A stretch of 6,102 nucleotides of DNA from Acidobacteriota bacterium (lineage in GTDB: Bacteria; Acidobacteriota; Terriglobia; Bryobacterales; Bryobacteraceae): contig JAPKYY010000175.1 in NCBI GenBank assembly GCA_026394095.1, positions 1 to 6,102 of the forward strand, read 5' to 3'. The notes under the pieces were generated by a model. It worked only from the letters and a program-made list of their open reading frames with translations. It ran no database searches and was not told the DNA's origin. The position numbers and the translations under genes are program-made. Shown in pieces: positions 3,860 to 6,102 of the stretch (its first letter is position 1; every line of letters starts with the position of its first letter).

Positions 3860-6102
3860 TCAGCTCCGGTAGAGGAATTCGTTTGAGATCAGCAATGAAT
3901 GGCAGAGGCGCTTCCATGCCTCAAGCCGGGCTTCCACCGGGCCACCGGCGGAGTTGCGTTCTGCAAAGGCAGTGGCAAAGGCCAGCAGACGTTCCACTTC
4001 TCCATTCCTGACTTCGCGCGCATAGACCTTTCGCACCAGAAGCTCGATCTTTTCTTTGTCACTGCTGGAGCTGGACAGCAGTAGCTTTGCCAGCGCAGCA
4101 GCCTGCTCCTGGACGAAAGGCGCGTTCAGGAGATAGAGCGCCTGGGTCGGGATGGTCGTAGCCTGTCTGGCACCAGTGATCTGGTTGGTGTCAGGGAAGT
4201 TGAAGAGATTGAGCAAATCCAGTTCCGAAAGTTGACTCTTGCGCAAGACTGGCAGGTAGACGGAGCGTCTGAACCTCGTGGAAGGATCAAGGGTGGCCTC
4301 TTCATTCAAGAATTCCGGCTCAGCCAGATTTACATTCCCCTTCACTTGTAGTGGCAATGATGGCCCCCCAGCAGTGGAATCGAGGTTGCCTGAGATCGCG
4401 AGAATCGAATCGCGAATGGTCTCTGCTTCAAGACGCCTGCGGCTCATGCGCCAGAGCAGGCGGTTTTCGGGATCAGTCTCAATTGCCTTCTTGTCAGAAT
4501 CCCCCGAGAGGCGGTAGGCACGGCTCAGAACGATGCGACGAATCAGCTTCTTCACTGACCATTCGTTTTCAACAAAGTCGTTTGCAAGGAAGTCGAGGAG
4601 TTCCGGGTGGCTGGGTGCTGCAGCTCGCGTGCCCATGTTGTCTATATTGGGGACAATCCCGGTACCGAAGAGATGATGCCAGATACGATTCACCATCACC
4701 CGGGCAGTCAACGGGTTCTCTTTGCTTCCGATCCAGAGGGCCAATTCTTTTCTGCCACTGGTGAAGTCAGCAATATCGAGCTTGCCTCCATTGCCGCCAA
4801 TGGAGACGGCGCTGCGTGGCGTCTCCGGGCCAAGTTGATGAGCGTTACCGCGAATGTTGATGCGGCAGTCCGCGGTCATATCGCTGTCTTGCACGGCATG
4901 AGCCGTCGCCGGGACAGGTGGAAGGTATTCGAGAAGCTTGACCGCCTGATTGGCTTGAGCGATCTCCTTATCGAGCGCCTTGGCTTCGTCAGAATCCTTG
5001 GTCATCGGCTTGCGCTTTTCTCGCAAAGCGGCGAGCGTGTCGCGGGCAAGGCTAAGCTTCTTCCAATAGTCGCGAGTTTCTTCTGCCCGTTGTGAGAGTT
5101 CTTCGGGCAGTTCGGGAAGTACAACCGAATTGACATTACTGAATACGCTCAATTGCAGGCGTCCAGACAGTGTCCGGGTACTGGCGAGAATGCCAGCCAT
5201 ACCGTAGTAATCCTTAAGCGTGATTGGGTCGAATTTGTGATCGTGACAACGGGAGCAGCCCATGGTCAGCCCCAGGAAAGACCGGCCGATCATGTCAACC
5301 TGCAGGTCAACGACATCCATCTTGAGTTGTTCTTTGTCCGCATTCACCAGAGGCCAGGGGCCGAGGGCGAGAAATCCGGTGGCAATCAGATTGGCCCGGC
5401 GCTCTTCGGGTCGTGTCCAGGTGAGCTGATCGCCGGCAAGCTGTTCGAGGATAAAGCGGGGGTAAGGGATGTCACGGTTGAATGCGTCGATCACATAATC
5501 CCGGTAGCGCCAGGCGTGGCGTGCGGGTACGCGACGGCCAATTTCGATGTTGTCTGCATAGTAGGTCTGATCGAGCCAGTGTCGGCCCCAACGCTGGCCG
5601 AAGGCGGCAGAGGCAAGCAGGCGATCCACAACCTTCTGATAGGAGCCGTCGTGCAAAAAGTCTTGCTGTTCTGCCGGGCTGGGGGGCAGCCCTGTCAGGT
5701 CAAGAGAGACCCTGCGAAGCCACACCTCTTTCGGAGCATCAGCCACAGGCCGCAAACCTTTCGATTCGAGCCTGGCAAGCAGGAATCGATCCAGATCATC
5801 GAGAGGCCATCCGGCATTCTGCACCTGAGGGGGAAGAGCTTTGGCTACAGGCTGCCAGGCCCAATGACTGGTTGCTGTGGTCTTGGTCTTTATGCTTGAA
5901 GAGCTATTGTCTTCTGGCCAAAACGCGCCGTCCAGAATCCACGTGCGAAAGTCTGCCAGGACTTCGGCAGAAAGCTTGCCGGTGGGCGGCATCTTGTTTT
6001 GACCCGTGTAGAGCAAAGCCTGATAGAGACGGCTTTCTTCAGGCTTACCGGCTATGATGATGGGTCCAGCATCAGAACCTTTCGCAACAGCGGCTTTGGA
6101 AT
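3860..6102 (-). CDS. PSCyt1-DUF1549 (PSCyt2)-DUF1553 (PSD1) protein, 5' end outside the window
   Basis: At least 746 residues, open to the right edge. A TTG at 6016 could be taken as the start, but the 28 codons upstream are open and contain PSCyt1 sequence (IIIAGKPEESRLYQALL), so the gene begins outside the window with its CxxCH haem motif and signal peptide. Numbering from the first full codon: the PSCyt1 end spans about 1-62 (KMPPTGKLS at 36-44, WILDGAFWPE), a linker follows, and DUF1549 spans about 95-310 (LDLTGLPPSP, RWGRHWLDQ, CSRCH at 282-286, then DHKFDP). A helical, charged segment lies at about 330-390 and DUF1553 from about 440 to the end (NPLTARVMVNRIW, SHPELLDFLA, RRRLEAETIRDSI, FRRSVYLPVLR, TIPTQALYLLN). 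Such proteins are thought to be exported and to bind c-type haem; their reaction is not established. The partner DUF1501 gene starts 2 nt after its stop, the usual order in these bacteria. No frame disruption is seen in this gene. Confidence 0.92.
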   Translation of the reverse strand, partial: SKAAVAKGSDAGPIIIAGKPEESRLYQALLYTGQNKMPPTGKLSAEVLADFRTWILDGAFWPEDNSSSSIKTKTTATSHWAWQPVAKALPPQVQNAGWPLDDLDRFLLARLESKGLRPVADAPKEVWLRRVSLDLTGLPPSPAEQQDFLHDGSYQKVVDRLLASAAFGQRWGRHWLDQTYYADNIEIGRRVPARHAWRYRDYVIDAFNRDIPYPRFILEQLAGDQLTWTRPEERRANLIATGFLALGPWPLVNADKEQLKMDVVDLQVDMIGRSFLGLTMGCSRCHDHKFDPITLKDYYGMAGILASTRTLSGRLQLSVFSNVNSVVLPELPEELSQRAEETRDYWKKLSLARDTLAALREKRKPMTKDSDEAKALDKEIAQANQAVKLLEYLPPVPATAHAVQDSDMTADCRINIRGNAHQLGPETPRSAVSIGGNGGKLDIADFTSGRKELALWIGSKENPLTARVMVNRIWHHLFGTGIVPNIDNMGTRAAAPSHPELLDFLANDFVENEWSVKKLIRRIVLSRAYRLSGDSDKKAIETDPENRLLWRMSRRRLEAETIRDSILAISGNLDSTAGGPSLPLQVKGNVNLAEPEFLNEEATLDPSTRFRRSVYLPVLRKSQLSELDLLNLFNFPDTNQITGARQATTIPTQALYLLNAPFVQEQAAALAKLLLSSSSSDKEKIELLVRKVYAREVRNGEVERLLAFATAFAERNSAGGPVEARLEAWKRLCHSLLISNEFLYRS
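3864..3870 (-). promoter_or_regulatory. Ribosome-binding site of the DUF1501 gene
   Basis: ACCGGAG (3870-3864, - strand) ends 6 nt before the ATG at 3857 and lies in the last codons of the upstream DUF1553 gene. It supports this start over the in-frame ATG at 3917, which would add 20 residues lacking any Tat-like feature and overlap the upstream gene by 58 bases. Confidence 0.65.

Noticed and set aside
3420..3917. Alternative start at 3917 and an independent 165-residue protein
   Set aside because: The extra 20 N-terminal residues come from the upstream gene read out of frame, and the C-terminal part after the junction is out-of-frame nonsense; only residues about 21-113 are native DUF1501 sequence.
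5153..5899. Long + strand open frame (248 codons) opposite the DUF1549 region
   Set aside because: It lies fully antisense to a well-supported PSCyt/DUF1549/DUF1553 gene, shows no recognisable domain, and is explained by GC-skewed codon use on the coding strand.
6014..6016. TTG at 6016 as the true start of the DUF1553 gene
   Set aside because: Upstream codons to the window edge are open and match the PSCyt1 domain, so the gene is truncated by the window and does not start here.
5482..6057. Second + strand open frame (191 codons), Arg/Ser-rich
   Set aside because: Antisense shadow of the same - strand gene; its Arg-rich composition is typical of an out-of-phase reading of GC-rich coding DNA.

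Overview
The window looks like chromosomal DNA of a free-living Gram-negative bacterium from a lineage rich in planctomycete-type cytochrome proteins (PSCyt1/DUF1549/DUF1553) and their DUF1501 partners. These families are common in Planctomycetota, Verrucomicrobiota and Solibacter/Bryobacter-type Acidobacteriota. I lean weakly to Acidobacteriota because I recall similar actin-like proteins there, but the sequence alone does not settle the phylum. No mobile element, tRNA, rRNA or CRISPR array is visible.

Layout: (1) Bases 1-356 hold no complete gene. A trinucleotide-rich stretch at the left edge could be either the H/Q-rich tail of a gene running in from the left on the + strand or the acidic start of a gene leaving on the - strand. 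It is followed by an AT-rich leader with inverted repeats, a weak promoter candidate and a cluster of CTAG sites. (2) Bases 357-2596 are a two-gene + strand operon with an ATGA overlap. It encodes a membrane-anchored peptidoglycan amidase (Amidase_2/PGRP fold) and an actin/MreB/FtsA-fold ATPase-like protein. (3) A strong hairpin at 2616-2649 ends this operon and probably also the converging one. (4) Bases 2672-6102 are a - strand pair: a PSCyt1-DUF1549-DUF1553 protein whose 5' end lies outside the window, then, 2 nt after its stop, a DUF1501 gene.

The DUF1501 gene is broken. Its Tat-signal N-terminus and its C-terminal three quarters are in different frames, and a conserved block expected between them (I estimate 70-85 residues) is absent at a sharp junction near 3583. 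This is an out-of-frame deletion or an assembly error, not a simple one-base frameshift.

The most interesting biology is the first operon. A cytosolic actin-like protein is translationally coupled to a single-span cell-wall hydrolase with a cytosolic N-terminal segment of about 55 residues. This suggests, without proving it, a small system in which a cytosolic actin-like factor positions or gates a periplasmic amidase. The actin-like protein lacks the usual acidic residue of the phosphate-2 loop, so its nucleotide chemistry may differ from MreB or FtsA.
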